DNA of 33,522 nt from Candidatus Aminicenantota bacterium (lineage in GTDB: Bacteria > Acidobacteriota > Aminicenantia > Aminicenantales > JAFGAV01): the NCBI GenBank assembly GCA_016933515.1, contig JAFGAV010000073.1, positions 1 through 33,522 of the forward strand, in the 5' to 3' direction. Positions 16,767-25,033 of the stretch are shown here, in pieces (positions within the stretch are counted from its first letter, which is position 1; every line of letters begins with the position of its first letter). A program made the translations under genes and the position numbers. The notes beneath the pieces are model-generated. The model was given only the letters and a program-made list of their open reading frames with translations. It searched no databases and had not been told where the DNA came from.

Positions 16767-18032
16767 GTGCCTGCCGCGAGCCGAACGATTGTCCCCCGCC
16801 GCGTGGCGGTGACGGGCCTGGGTCTCGTCACTCCCCTCGGCCTGGGCGTCCGGGCGAACTGGGAGGCGCTTCTCGCCGGGAGGAGCGGAGTGCGGACGAT
16901 CACGCGCTTTGACGTCGCGCTTTACGCCACCCGGATCGCCGGCGAAGTGCCCGGCTTCGATCCCCAGGCGTTCATCGACCGCAAGGAGGCCCGCAAGATG
17001 GACCTCTTCATCCAATTCGCTCTCGCCGCCGCGGACCTGGCCGTCGAGGACGCCTCCATCCCCCGCTCGCTCCTGGAGAGCGAACGGTGCGGCGTGTACG
17101 TCGGCTCCGGCATCGGGGGCATCGGCTCGATAGAGGACACCCACCGGGTGCTTCTGGAGAAGGGGCCCAGCCGCGTTTCCCCGTTTTTCCTCGTCCAGAC
17201 CATCATCAACGAAGCCGCGGGACAGATCTCGATCCGTTTCCGGGCCAAGGGCCCCAACTCGGCCACGGCCACGGCCTGCGCCACGAGCTCCCATTCGATC
17301 GGCGATTCTTTCCGCCTCATCGCCCGGGGCGATGCGGACATCATGCTCGCCGGGGGGGCCGAGGCGCCCATCACCCCGTTGAGCGTCGCCGGGTTCAGCA
17401 ACATGAGGGCCATTTCCGAACGCAACGACGAGCCCGAACGGGCGTCCCGGCCCTTCGACGCCCGCCGCGACGGGTTCGTCATAGCCGAGGGCGCCGGCAT
17501 CCTCGTTTTGGAGGAGCTGGGAGCGGCCCTCAAGCGGGGGGCCCGCATCTACGCCGAGCTCACGGGGTACGGCATGTCCGGCGACGCCTACCACGTCGCC
17601 GCTCCAGCGCCGGACGGCGACGGAGCGGTCCGGGTCATGCGCGCCGCCCTCGCCGACGCCGGCGTGGAGGCGTCCGAAGTGGGCTTCATCAACGCTCACG
17701 GAACCTCGACGCCCTTCAACGACAAAGTCGAAACACTGGCCATCAAGAAGGTCTTCGGCGAGCACGCGGCCCGGGTGGGCGTGAGCTCCACCAAGTCCAT
17801 GACCGGCCACCTGCTGGGCGCCACGGGCGCGGTCGAGGCGGCCTACACCGCCCTGTGCCTCCGGCACCAGATGATGACGCCGACGATCAATTATGAATAT
17901 CCCGACCCGGATTGCGATCTGGATTATGTGCCCAACAGCCCCCGGCGCGCGGAATTCCGCTACGGGCTGACCAATTCCTTCGGCTTCGGGGGGACGAACG
18001 GCTCCCTTCTTTTGAAGCGCTGGGAAGACTGA
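16767..18032 (+). CDS. fabF: 3-oxoacyl-ACP synthase II FabF
   Basis: FabF elongates acyl-ACP by condensation with malonyl-ACP. The catalytic triad is intact: Cys171 (TATACATSSHS), His310 (NAHGTSTPFND) and His347 (KSMTGHLLGATGAVE), with Lys342. The end FGFGGTNGSLLLKRW is typical. The start is uncertain. GTG 16767 gives 421 residues with a 10-residue lead before RRVAVTGLG; GTG 16803 would give 409 but removes the basic pair that normally opens the protein. Neither has a clear ribosome site, so translation may depend on the acpP stop 34 bases upstream. Confidence 0.95.
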   Translation: MPAASRTIVPRRVAVTGLGLVTPLGLGVRANWEALLAGRSGVRTITRFDVALYATRIAGEVPGFDPQAFIDRKEARKMDLFIQFALAAADLAVEDASIPRSLLESERCGVYVGSGIGGIGSIEDTHRVLLEKGPSRVSPFFLVQTIINEAAGQISIRFRAKGPNSATATACATSSHSIGDSFRLIARGDADIMLAGGAEAPITPLSVAGFSNMRAISERNDEPERASRPFDARRDGFVIAEGAGILVLEELGAALKRGARIYAELTGYGMSGDAYHVAAPAPDGDGAVRVMRAALADAGVEASEVGFINAHGTSTPFNDKVETLAIKKVFGEHAARVGVSSTKSMTGHLLGATGAVEAAYTALCLRHQMMTPTINYEYPDPDCDLDYVPNSPRRAEFRYGLTNSFGFGGTNGSLLLKRWED

Positions 18033-18089
18033 GGCGGCGCGGCTCCCGGGCTGCGGCCGGGCCGGCATCCGAATGCTGAGGAGGACGGC

Positions 18090-18872
18090 ATGAACATCTT
18101 TGTTTTCGTCAAACGCGTTCCGGACACGGAATCCAAGATTAAAATCAAACGCGAAACGAAATCGGTCGTCGAGGAGGGATTGAGCTTCATCCTCAATCCC
18201 TATGACGAATTCGCCGTGGAGGAAGCCCTCCGGCTCAGAGAAGCCCAGGGCGGGCGGGTGGCCGTTTTCTGCGTCGGGGGTGAGGAGAGCCTGATCGTTC
18301 TGCGCAAGTGCCTGGCCATGGGCGCCGATGAGGCCGTCCTCATCAAGGACGCGGCCGGGGAGACGTACGACGGCCTGCGGACGGCGCGCATCCTGGCCAA
18401 GGCGCTCCAGGCCAAGTATCCGGAGTTCGACCTCCTGCTGTTCGGCAAGCAGGGCATGGGCGCCGACAACGGTCAGGTTCCGTCCATGACCGCCGAGCTT
18501 CTCGGCCTTCCCCAGGCCAACGTCGTGACCAAGCTGCAGATCGAGGGATCGGCGGGGGCGGCCGTCAGAGAGATTGAGGGCGGCGAGGAAACGGTGGCCT
18601 TCAGCCTGCCGGCCGTCGTCAGCGCCCAGAAGGGACTGAACGAACCGCGCTATGAAACCCTGAAGGGCATCATGGCCGCCAAGAAAGTCCAGATTCCGGT
18701 CGTGCCCGTTGAGGATCTGGGCCTCTCCGCGGCCGAGCTCGCGCCGGGGCTCGAGATCACGGGCGTGGACACGCCTCCGGAGCGGAAGGCGGGGCGGATC
18801 CTGACGGGCGCGCCCGAGGAGGCGGCACGGGAGTTGGCGCAGGCCCTTCGGTCCGAGGCCAAGGTTCTTTGA
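18090..18872 (+). CDS. etfB: Electron transfer flavoprotein beta subunit
   Basis: EtfB is the smaller subunit of the ETF heterodimer that shuttles electrons from acyl-CoA dehydrogenases. The 260-residue protein starts MNIFVFVKRVPDTESKIKI, has NPYDEFAVEEALRL near residue 36, the nucleotide-binding GADNGQVPSMTAELLGLP near 127-144, and the signature region GLNEPRYETLKGIMAAKK near 182-199. ATG 18090 follows GAGGAGG. The gene follows fabF by 57 bases and is probably read from the same operon, although a separate promoter cannot be excluded. Confidence 0.96.
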   Translation: MNIFVFVKRVPDTESKIKIKRETKSVVEEGLSFILNPYDEFAVEEALRLREAQGGRVAVFCVGGEESLIVLRKCLAMGADEAVLIKDAAGETYDGLRTARILAKALQAKYPEFDLLLFGKQGMGADNGQVPSMTAELLGLPQANVVTKLQIEGSAGAAVREIEGGEETVAFSLPAVVSAQKGLNEPRYETLKGIMAAKKVQIPVVPVEDLGLSAAELAPGLEITGVDTPPERKAGRILTGAPEEAARELAQALRSEAKVL

Positions 18873-18885
18873 GAGGAGAACGGTC

Positions 18886-19863
18886 ATGATCCTGGTTTAT
18901 ATCGAAGCCCGAGAAGGCAAAATCAAAAAAGCGTCGCTCGAAGCCCTGTCCGAAGCCCGGCGCCGTGCCGACGAGCTCAATCTTGAGATCGGCGGCGCGC
19001 TGCTCGGCAGCGGGCTTGAGGCGGCGGCCGCCGAGGTGTTCGCCCGCGGGGCGCACAAAGCTTTTCTTCTCGAAGGCGAAGCTCTGGACGCCTACTCGGC
19101 CCAGGCCGAGGCCGCGGCGCTCGAGGAGTTGGTGAAAGACGCCCGTCCCGAGGCTGTGTTCTTCTCGGCCACGGCGAGAGGCAAGGATCTTGCCCCCCGG
19201 CTTGCGGCCCGCCTCGGCGTGAGCCTGGCCTCGGATTGCACGCGGCTCGAGGTCAAGGACGGGCGGATCGAATACACGCGGCCCATTTTCGCCGGCAAGG
19301 CTCTTCTGTCCTTCCGGCTCAAATCCGCGCCGCAGATCGCTTCGCTGCGGCCCAACGTTTTCCCTCTTCTCGACACCGGCAGGAAGGACGGCGAGGTGGT
19401 GAAAAGAGCCGCCGCCGTCCGCCCGGACCAGGTCCGGGGACGCGTCACGGAGGTCCGGTCGGGGAAGGGCGGCGCCCTGGACGTGACCGAGGCGGAAGTC
19501 ATTTTCTCCGGCGGCCGGGGGATGAAAGGGCCGGAGAACTTCGCCCTGCTCGAAGAGCTTTCGGGCGCCGTGCCGCGCTCGGCCGTAGGCGCTTCGCGTT
19601 CGGCCGTGGATTCGGGCTGGATCGACCATCATCACCAGGTCGGCCAGACGGGAAAGACCGTCTCGCCCAATGTCTATTTCGCCTTCGGCATTTCGGGCGC
19701 GATCCAGCACCTGGCCGGCATGTCCTCTTCCAAGGTGATCGTCGCCGTGAACAAGGATCCGGAAGCGCCCATCTTCAAGGCGGCCGATTACGGCATTGTC
19801 GGCGATCTCTTCCAGGTCATCCCGCCGCTTAAAGAGGAGCTCAAGAAACTCCTGGAAGAATAA
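18886..19863 (+). CDS. etfA: Electron transfer flavoprotein alpha subunit
   Basis: EtfA binds FAD in its C-terminal domain and pairs with EtfB. The 325-residue protein holds the FAD signature: [18 protein letters not shown] near residue 206, then [32 protein letters not shown] and [20 protein letters not shown]. Start ATG 18886 has GAGAGGAG upstream, and it lies 13 bases after etfB. I see no ferredoxin extension, so it is the simple form. No acyl-CoA dehydrogenase or FixCX-type partner lies nearby, so the physiological electron donor is not visible in this window. Confidence 0.96.
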   Translation: MILVYIEAREGKIKKASLEALSEARRRADELNLEIGGALLGSGLEAAAAEVFARGAHKAFLLEGEALDAYSAQAEAAALEELVKDARPEAVFFSATARGKDLAPRLAARLGVSLASDCTRLEVKDGRIEYTRPIFAGKALLSFRLKSAPQIASLRPNVFPLLDTGRKDGEVVKRAAAVRPDQVRGRVTEVRSGKGGALDVTEAEVIFSGGRGMKGPENFALLEELSGAVPRSAVGASRSAVDSGWIDHHHQVGQTGKTVSPNVYFAFGISGAIQHLAGMSSSKVIVAVNKDPEAPIFKAADYGIVGDLFQVIPPLKEELKKLLEE

Positions 19864-19907
19864 TTTTTCGTCGAAATGCCAGAGAAGCATTGGGCGCGGA
19901 GGGAGGT

Positions 19908-19937
19908 GTTCCCCGGCCGGTTCGGGACTGGGGGAAC
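19908..19937 (+). other. Hairpin after etfA (possible transcript end or stabiliser)
   Basis: GTTCCCC (19908-19914) pairs with GGGGAAC (19931-19937) across a 16-base loop. No T-tract follows, so it is not a standard intrinsic terminator. It is the only clear structure between etfA and the next promoter. Confidence 0.35.
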
Positions 19938-19982
19938 AGGCCGCATGATTTTGAATCCGAAGATGAAATCGGTTCATCCTTC

Positions 19983-20013
19983 TTGAAAAAAAATCCGGAC
20001 TGAGGCATATAAT
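19983..20013 (+). promoter_or_regulatory. Promoter of the sulfatase-like gene (TTGAAA-19-TATAAT)
   Basis: TTGAAA (19983-19988) and a perfect TATAAT (20008-20013) are 19 bases apart. Transcription would start near 20020, only about four bases before ATG 20024. No ribosome site exists there, so the message may be nearly leaderless. Confidence 0.55.
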
Positions 20014-20023
20014 TAGCAAAACC

Positions 20024-21358
20024 ATGTGTCCGGCTTTGCGCAACGCCGTCTCCCCTTTCGTGCTCGCGGCCGTCTTGGCGGCGGCGGGCGGCGGCTGCCG
20101 CCGACCGGGCGGCGTAGTGAAGGAATATTCCTTCATCAGCCATCTCCCGGAGGCGGTGTCCCTTTCGGAATCCGATCGCACCGTGTTCGGTTTCCAGCGC
20201 TTCGTCGTCGACTGGGAGGGGCGCGACGCCGTCTTTCAGCATCCGGACTCCCGCATTGAGTTCAGGCGCATCCCCATCGGCCCGAAGGCGAAGCTCAAAT
20301 TCGGCATCGGCATGGACCAGGGGTGCTGGTTTTTGGGCGGGGACGGGGCGCAGTTCGAGGTGGTCTGCCGCATCGGCCATTCGGAAAAGACGCTGTTTTC
20401 AAAGTACATCGACCCTAAGAACAACGCGCCGGACAGGCGCTGGCATGACGTCGAGATCGACTTAAGCCGCTATGAGGGCCGGGTCGCGTCGTTCGTTTTC
20501 AGGACGACGGGCGGGCCGCGGCGAAACACCATGCACGACATGGCCGGGTGGAGCGATCCCCTGATCGTGAGCCGCGGGATCGCGAAAAAGATTTCCCCTC
20601 CCCCCCGCGGAGCGAACGTCATTCTCATCACCGCCGACACGCTCCGCGCCGACCACCTGGGATGCTACGGCAGCCCCTACGTCCGGACGCCGAACCTGGA
20701 CCGCCTGGCCAAGGAAGGGGTTCTTTTTGAAAATCACTTCTCCAACGCGAATGTGACGAACCCCTCCCACATCACGATCCTTTCCTCTCTCTACGCCAAG
20801 GACCACGACGTTCACGACAACACGACTCCGGTTTCGCCGCATGTGACCCTGCTTCCGGAAAGGCTTCGGGCCCAAGGGTTTCGGACGGCGGCCTTCACGA
20901 GCGTCGTCCATCTGAACCCGCCCCTGTCCGGCCTGGGACAGGGATTCGACGATTTTTCGTTTTCCCCTCTCATAGAGCGGTCGGCCGCCCTGACCAACCG
21001 GGCCGTCTTTTCCTGGCTGGATGAGCACGGCGGAGAGCCGTTCTTCCTGTGGATTCATTATTTCGATCCCCACGTGCCGTATACGCCCGCCGGGCCTTAT
21101 CACACGCTCTACGACGCGCGCCTTCGGAAGAAGCCGCCGGAGCGGGAATGGGCCGAGCGTTTTCGGGGGAGAGAGACGCTGATCCGGAACTTGAAGGAGG
21201 AAGTCGCCCTCATCGCGGAAAACCGGGCCGGGAGGGAGGTGCTGGAAAAGTGGCTTCGCTTCACGGAGGACGGCGAGTTCATGGCGTTATGGAAAAAGTC
21301 GCATCCTTCTCCTTTCCCGGGGGGCGCGGACCCGTCGCCCGAGGCGTTTTCAGGCTAA
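20024..21358 (+). CDS. Lipoprotein sulfatase-superfamily protein, N-terminal part (ends at an in-frame TAA)
   Basis: The 444-residue product has a lipoprotein-like signal peptide (Cys near residue 25 after AAAGGG). Residues ~35-185 form a beta-rich module, possibly jelly-roll-like. A sulfatase/alkaline-phosphatase-superfamily domain starts near 195: VILITADTLRADHLGCYG supplies metal ligands, and TNPSHITILSS occupies the nucleophile position, with Thr in place of the Cys that becomes formylglycine in classical sulfatases. HYFDPHVPYTP follows. The frame ends at TAA 21356-21358, in the middle of the catalytic domain. The same frame resumes immediately afterward with the missing metal-binding half. 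The TAA may be a nonsense mutation, a sequencing error or a recoded stop. Confidence 0.75.
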   Translation: MCPALRNAVSPFVLAAVLAAAGGGCRRPGGVVKEYSFISHLPEAVSLSESDRTVFGFQRFVVDWEGRDAVFQHPDSRIEFRRIPIGPKAKLKFGIGMDQGCWFLGGDGAQFEVVCRIGHSEKTLFSKYIDPKNNAPDRRWHDVEIDLSRYEGRVASFVFRTTGGPRRNTMHDMAGWSDPLIVSRGIAKKISPPPRGANVILITADTLRADHLGCYGSPYVRTPNLDRLAKEGVLFENHFSNANVTNPSHITILSSLYAKDHDVHDNTTPVSPHVTLLPERLRAQGFRTAAFTSVVHLNPPLSGLGQGFDDFSFSPLIERSAALTNRAVFSWLDEHGGEPFFLWIHYFDPHVPYTPAGPYHTLYDARLRKKPPEREWAERFRGRETLIRNLKEEVALIAENRAGREVLEKWLRFTEDGEFMALWKKSHPSPFPGGADPSPEAFSG

Positions 21359-21382
21359 GTCAGGGAAAACCTTCTTCTTGCG

Positions 21383-22210
21383 ATGGAGGGAGCGCCCGGC
21401 TCCGCGCCTTTCGGAGAGTGGATGAACGGATTGCAGGCCGTGATCGACAGGGAGATGGACGACGATCCCAACCTGCGCGCGCTCTGGCTGAGAGGCGTGA
21501 CCGATATCGCCAAGCCCACGGCTCTCTATGCCGGGGAGGTTTCCTATCTCGACGAACAGCTCGGCCGCCTCTTCGACGCTCTGAAGGACCGGGGCCTCTT
21601 TGACCGGACGATGATCGTGTTCACGGCCGACCACGGCGAATGCCTGGGCGAACATGACATCTTTTTCGGCCACCGAACGCTTTACGAGGAAACCCTTCAC
21701 GTCCCCCTGATCATCAGGGACCCGTCGGGGAGCCGAGAGAGGAAACGGATCACGTCCCTGACGAATCACGTGGACATTCTTCCGACGATCCTGGACCTTC
21801 TCTCCCTCCCGCTTCCCGAGAAGGCGCGCGGGAAAAGCCTTATCCCCCTCATCCGGGGAAACGGCGCGGGCTTCGACGACCGGACGATTTTCGCCGAGCA
21901 TGCCCACCGTTTGGCGAAGTCCCTGAGGACGCCGCGGTTCAAGTACATCAAAGAGATGAAAAGCCGGGATCTGGTTTATTCTTTCATCGGCATGCCGTTC
22001 TGCATGAAGGGCCGCCGGTTCCTGTTCGACGTCTCCCGGGACCCGGGGGAGCGGCGGAACCTGGCCGCGGGCGCTTCCGGTCTTGCCGACCGCCTGGACC
22101 TCGTTCTGGAACGCTGGCTGAACGAAACGGACTGTTTTGTCCCCGCCGCGGAGAGCAAGATCGAAAAGAAGATGATTGAGGCTCTCAGGACGCTGGGATA
22201 TCTCCGCTGA
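21383..22210 (+). CDS. Sulfatase-superfamily protein, C-terminal part (same frame as the preceding ORF)
   Basis: This segment carries the rest of the sulfatase fold: YAGEVSYLDEQLGRLFDAL, the metal-binding TADHGECLGEHDIFFGH, YEETLHVPLIIRDP and the C-terminal DVSRDPGERRNLA. It shares the reading frame of 20024-21358, separated only by TAA 21356-21358 and eight further sense codons. If made separately, ATG 21422 is the better start, since GGAGAG lies just before it; ATG 21383 has no ribosome site. Alone it lacks the nucleophile and half the metal ligands and should be inactive. Most likely it is the second half of a broken or recoded 728-codon gene. Confidence 0.7.
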   Translation: MEGAPGSAPFGEWMNGLQAVIDREMDDDPNLRALWLRGVTDIAKPTALYAGEVSYLDEQLGRLFDALKDRGLFDRTMIVFTADHGECLGEHDIFFGHRTLYEETLHVPLIIRDPSGSRERKRITSLTNHVDILPTILDLLSLPLPEKARGKSLIPLIRGNGAGFDDRTIFAEHAHRLAKSLRTPRFKYIKEMKSRDLVYSFIGMPFCMKGRRFLFDVSRDPGERRNLAAGASGLADRLDLVLERWLNETDCFVPAAESKIEKKMIEALRTLGYLR

Positions 22211-22276
22211 TGCGGGGAAGGAACGCGCCGCCCGAGTTTTTCTGGCCCGTTTCGGTTCCCGCTCGCACCGCGGGGC

Positions 22277-23026
22277 TCAATCCCGGCCGGATCCTTGTTC
22301 TTTGAGCAGGCGTTCCGCAAGAATCCGGACGTCTTCGATCTCGAATCCGTAGAGCCGGCGGAGCCGGCCCAGCGTTTCATTCGTCGGTGTCTCCGGCGGA
22401 AGGCCCATCCGGGAAATGATCACGGAAGCGGGAATGCCGGTCATGCTCTCGATGTCCCGGAACGTGTTCCGTCCCGTGAGCGTCTGCAGCCGGCCGTGCC
22501 TCTCGTGCTTTTCCTGTTCCGCATGCTCCGGGGGCGGGGCCGGCGGGGATTCTGCGGCCCGAACGCCGGCCGGCGGCGGGGCCGGGGCCTCCGCTTGAGG
22601 CTCCGCCTCTCGCGGAAGAAGACGTTCGGCCCTCTGTCTCTCTCCCGCCCCCAGGCCGTAAGATCTGTACTTTTCGGAATCCTTGGGGCTGACGGCCCAG
22701 AGAAGGGCGAGGAGGAAAAAGGGAAGGAGCGCGATGGCCGCCAGGGCCGGCGCGGAGGCGCGCTTGAAGATGCAGCGGGATCGGATCTTGATCCATTTCC
22801 AGCTGAGGACAAGATGGACGGCCAGGAAGACGACGAAGGCCAGGGACAACCGGGCGTGGATGTCGCCCCACTGATGACGGTGGAGACCCAGGAAGTATTT
22901 CGTGCCTTCGGCGGAGACGGGCCCTTCCGGGATGACGAAAGCCATCAACGCCCCGATGGCGGCCATGGCGACCAAGCAGGCATAAAGAAGGGTGTCCACG
23001 AGGTATTTCCAATCGGATTCTTTCAT
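22277..23026 (-). CDS. DUF4405-type membrane protein with C-terminal helical domain
   Basis: The 249-residue protein has three membrane segments (residues ~9-33, 58-76, 92-112). The His-rich stretch LHRHQWGDIHARLS and a further His in the second helix (AVHLVLSW) fit DUF4405, a family resembling cytochrome-b-like membrane anchors; heme binding is inferred, not shown. After a Pro/Ala/Glu-rich linker, a C-terminal module (TFRDIESMTGIPASVIISRM, then LGRLRRLYGFEIEDV) resembles the small domain often attached to membrane ferredoxin proteins. The start has AAGGAGG ten bases upstream. It is the last gene of the Fur-led unit and its likely membrane electron-transfer partner. Confidence 0.8.
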   Translation of the reverse strand: MKESDWKYLVDTLLYACLVAMAAIGALMAFVIPEGPVSAEGTKYFLGLHRHQWGDIHARLSLAFVVFLAVHLVLSWKWIKIRSRCIFKRASAPALAAIALLPFFLLALLWAVSPKDSEKYRSYGLGAGERQRAERLLPREAEPQAEAPAPPPAGVRAAESPPAPPPEHAEQEKHERHGRLQTLTGRNTFRDIESMTGIPASVIISRMGLPPETPTNETLGRLRRLYGFEIEDVRILAERLLKEQGSGRD

Positions 23027-23044
23027 GCGCGCCGGCCTCCTTGT

Positions 23045-23917
23045 TCAGGCGATGAGTTCGGACAGGGCGGCCCACGTCTTTCGGATCTCGTCCGCGGTCG
23101 CATTCGATGAATGCTCCACGAAAGGGACCCCCCGGACGACGGACTCCGGGACGGCGGGGTCGAAGGGGATCGTCCCCGCGACCGGAACCGAGCGCTCCCG
23201 GCACCAGGCCTCGACCCGGGCCGTGTTCTCCGGGTTGAGGTCGAATTTATTGATGCAGCAGGCGGCCCGGATTTTGAAGTGGCTCGTGAGCTCGAAGATC
23301 CTCTCCATGTCGTGAAGTCCGGAGGGTGTGGGCTCGGTCACGATGAAGGCCAGGTCCGTTCCGGTCAGAGAGGCGATGACGGGGCAGCCGATCCCCGGCG
23401 AGCCGTCCACGAGGACCAGGCCGCGTCCTTCCTGCTCGGCGATCTGAGCCGCTTTCTTCCTGACCTCGGTGACAAGCTTGCCGGAATTGGACTCGGCGAC
23501 GCCCAGTCGGGCGTGGACGAAGGGGCCGTAGGCCGTCGAGGAGACATAGAGCGTGCCCGAAACGTGGGGCTCGAGCGCCACGGCGCCCACGGGACAGACA
23601 TGGTAACAGATTTCGCAGCCTTCGCAGGACATGGCGTCGACGGACACTTTTCCGTCCCGGCCTTCGATGAGTGCGTCGAACCGGCAGGCGGGAAGGCACA
23701 AACCGCATCCGGTGCACTTTTCGGCGTCGATCACGGCCTTCCGGCTGCCGCGGAAGATGTGCTGCTCCCGGATCTCCGGGTGGAGAAGGAGATGGAGGTT
23801 CGAGGCGTCGACGTCGACGTCGGCCAGGACGGCTCCCTCGGCCATCGCGGCGAACGAGGCCGTGAGGACGGTTTTTCCGGTTCCGCCCTTGCCGCTGATG
23901 ACGACGATCTGTTTCAT
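23045..23917 (-). CDS. MinD-superfamily ATPase with inserted 2[4Fe-4S] ferredoxin domain (copy 2)
   Basis: The 290-residue protein opens with a deviant Walker A (SGKGGTGKT, residues 8-16) and Walker-type DVDVDASN. A ferredoxin domain is inserted at about 60-115: CTGCGLCLPAC and CEGCEICYHVCPVG, enough for two [4Fe-4S] clusters. The ATPase then resumes with DGSPGIGCPV and VTEPTPSGLHDMER. This architecture is known in anaerobes but the reaction is unproven; ATP-driven Fe-S or electron transfer to a partner is the usual proposal. Its start overlaps the end of the neighbouring paralogue by four bases (ATGA), and the two share the same domain order. Confidence 0.9.
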   Translation of the reverse strand: MKQIVVISGKGGTGKTVLTASFAAMAEGAVLADVDVDASNLHLLLHPEIREQHIFRGSRKAVIDAEKCTGCGLCLPACRFDALIEGRDGKVSVDAMSCEGCEICYHVCPVGAVALEPHVSGTLYVSSTAYGPFVHARLGVAESNSGKLVTEVRKKAAQIAEQEGRGLVLVDGSPGIGCPVIASLTGTDLAFIVTEPTPSGLHDMERIFELTSHFKIRAACCINKFDLNPENTARVEAWCRERSVPVAGTIPFDPAVPESVVRGVPFVEHSSNATADEIRKTWAALSELIA

Positions 23918-24762
23918 GATCGGGTCCTCTCGATGCGTTCGAACAGTTCCCGGAACTCTTGCCTGGCGGACGGAATCGCGTCGAGGAGCGTCTCTCCGCG
24001 CGAGTAGGCTTCCGCGATCCGCCGGTCGAAGGGAATGGTCATCAGGACGGGGATCCCTTCCCGCGAGCAGAAATCGCGGACCGGACCGTCCCCCCCTCCC
24101 AGGAAGGCCCTGTTGACGACGACGCCGCGGGGGATGTTCATCTCCTTCGCCGCTCCGGCCGCCAGCTCGAGGTCGTGAAGGCCGAAGGGCGTCGGCTCGG
24201 TGACCAGAAGGCAGAAGTCGCTGCCCTTGAGGCTTTCGATCACCGGGCAGCTCGTTCCGGGCGGAGAGTCGATGATGACGACCCGGCCCGCGTTCCTTTC
24301 TTCCTTTACGGCGCGGATGAGCGGCGGCGACATGGCCTGGCCGATGTCGAGCCGGCCGTGGGCGAACGTTATTCCGCCCGCCCGTCCCGATTCGACGACG
24401 CCGATTCTCACGCCGACTTCCCGGATCGCATCTTCCGGGCAGAGGAGGCGGCAGCCTCCGCAGCCGTGGCAGAGGTCGGGAAAGACCAGGACGGAGTCCT
24501 TCACCACCGCCAGGGCGTTATAGGCGCAGATCTCGGCGCAGCGTCCGCAGTACGTGCATCGCCCCTTGTCGATTTCAGGGATGAGCTTCAGGACTTCCCG
24601 GCTTTTCTCAAGGACGGGCTTCAAAAAAAAATGGGCGTTCGGCTCCTCGACGTCACAATCCAGGAAATGGACGGGACGGTCGGGCTGAAGGGCCAGGGCC
24701 AAATTGACGGCGACGGTCGTCTTGCCCGTCCCGCCCTTGCCGCTGGCCACGGACAGGATCAT
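23914..24762 (-). CDS. MinD-superfamily ATPase with inserted 2[4Fe-4S] ferredoxin domain (copy 1)
   Basis: The 282-residue paralogue of the next gene begins MILSVASGKGGTGKTTVAVN (Walker A, residues 8-15) and has DCDVEEPN, two inserted Cys motifs (CTYCGRCAEIC, CHGCGGCRLLCPED), DSPPGTSCPV and VTEPTPFGLHDLEL. The two copies are clearly homologous but diverged, particularly around the clusters, so they probably form a heterodimer rather than being a recent duplication. An AAGGGAT lies about eight bases before ATG 24762. The gene is within the Mrp/NifX/DUF5320 unit. Confidence 0.9.
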   Translation of the reverse strand: MILSVASGKGGTGKTTVAVNLALALQPDRPVHFLDCDVEEPNAHFFLKPVLEKSREVLKLIPEIDKGRCTYCGRCAEICAYNALAVVKDSVLVFPDLCHGCGGCRLLCPEDAIREVGVRIGVVESGRAGGITFAHGRLDIGQAMSPPLIRAVKEERNAGRVVIIDSPPGTSCPVIESLKGSDFCLLVTEPTPFGLHDLELAAGAAKEMNIPRGVVVNRAFLGGGDGPVRDFCSREGIPVLMTIPFDRRIAEAYSRGETLLDAIPSARQEFRELFERIERTRS

Positions 24763-24775
24763 CGGCGGGATCCCT

Positions 24776-25021
24776 TCAGTCCCGCCGGCACGTTCCGGTC
24801 GACGAACAGGGCGGGGCGCCGCAGCGCTCGTCCCTCCCGCAGCAGGTTGTTCCCTTGGGGGACGGGGAGCCCGTCATCACCGCCCCGGGAGACGAGATCA
24901 GTTTGTCCATATTTCTCCCCCGGCAATGGGCGCAGAGCGGCTCCTCGCCGGAGGAGGCCGAACGGACCAGGACCTCGGTCACCCGGCCGCAATCGCGGCA
25001 CTTGTATTCGTATAACGGCAT
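24776..25021 (-). CDS. FmdB-type zinc-ribbon protein
   Basis: The 81-residue protein begins MPLYEYKCRDCG, the hallmark of the FmdB/putative regulatory zinc-ribbon family, and a second pair CAHC near residue 30 completes the four-Cys site. The C-terminal tail adds six Cys (CCGRDERCGAPPCSSTGTC), which could hold a further metal or cluster. The family name comes from a formylmethanofuran-dehydrogenase regulator, but the function of most members is unknown. It sits 13 bases before the first ferredoxin-ATPase. No ribosome site is obvious, so coupling to the upstream gene is likely. Confidence 0.85.
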   Translation of the reverse strand: MPLYEYKCRDCGRVTEVLVRSASSGEEPLCAHCRGRNMDKLISSPGAVMTGSPSPKGTTCCGRDERCGAPPCSSTGTCRRD

Positions 25022-25033
25022 GGGATCGAGCGG

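Noticed and set aside
22258..22274. CCCGC/GCGGG hairpin between the convergent sulfatase and DUF4405 genes as a terminator
   Set aside because: It has only five base pairs and no T-tract on either strand.
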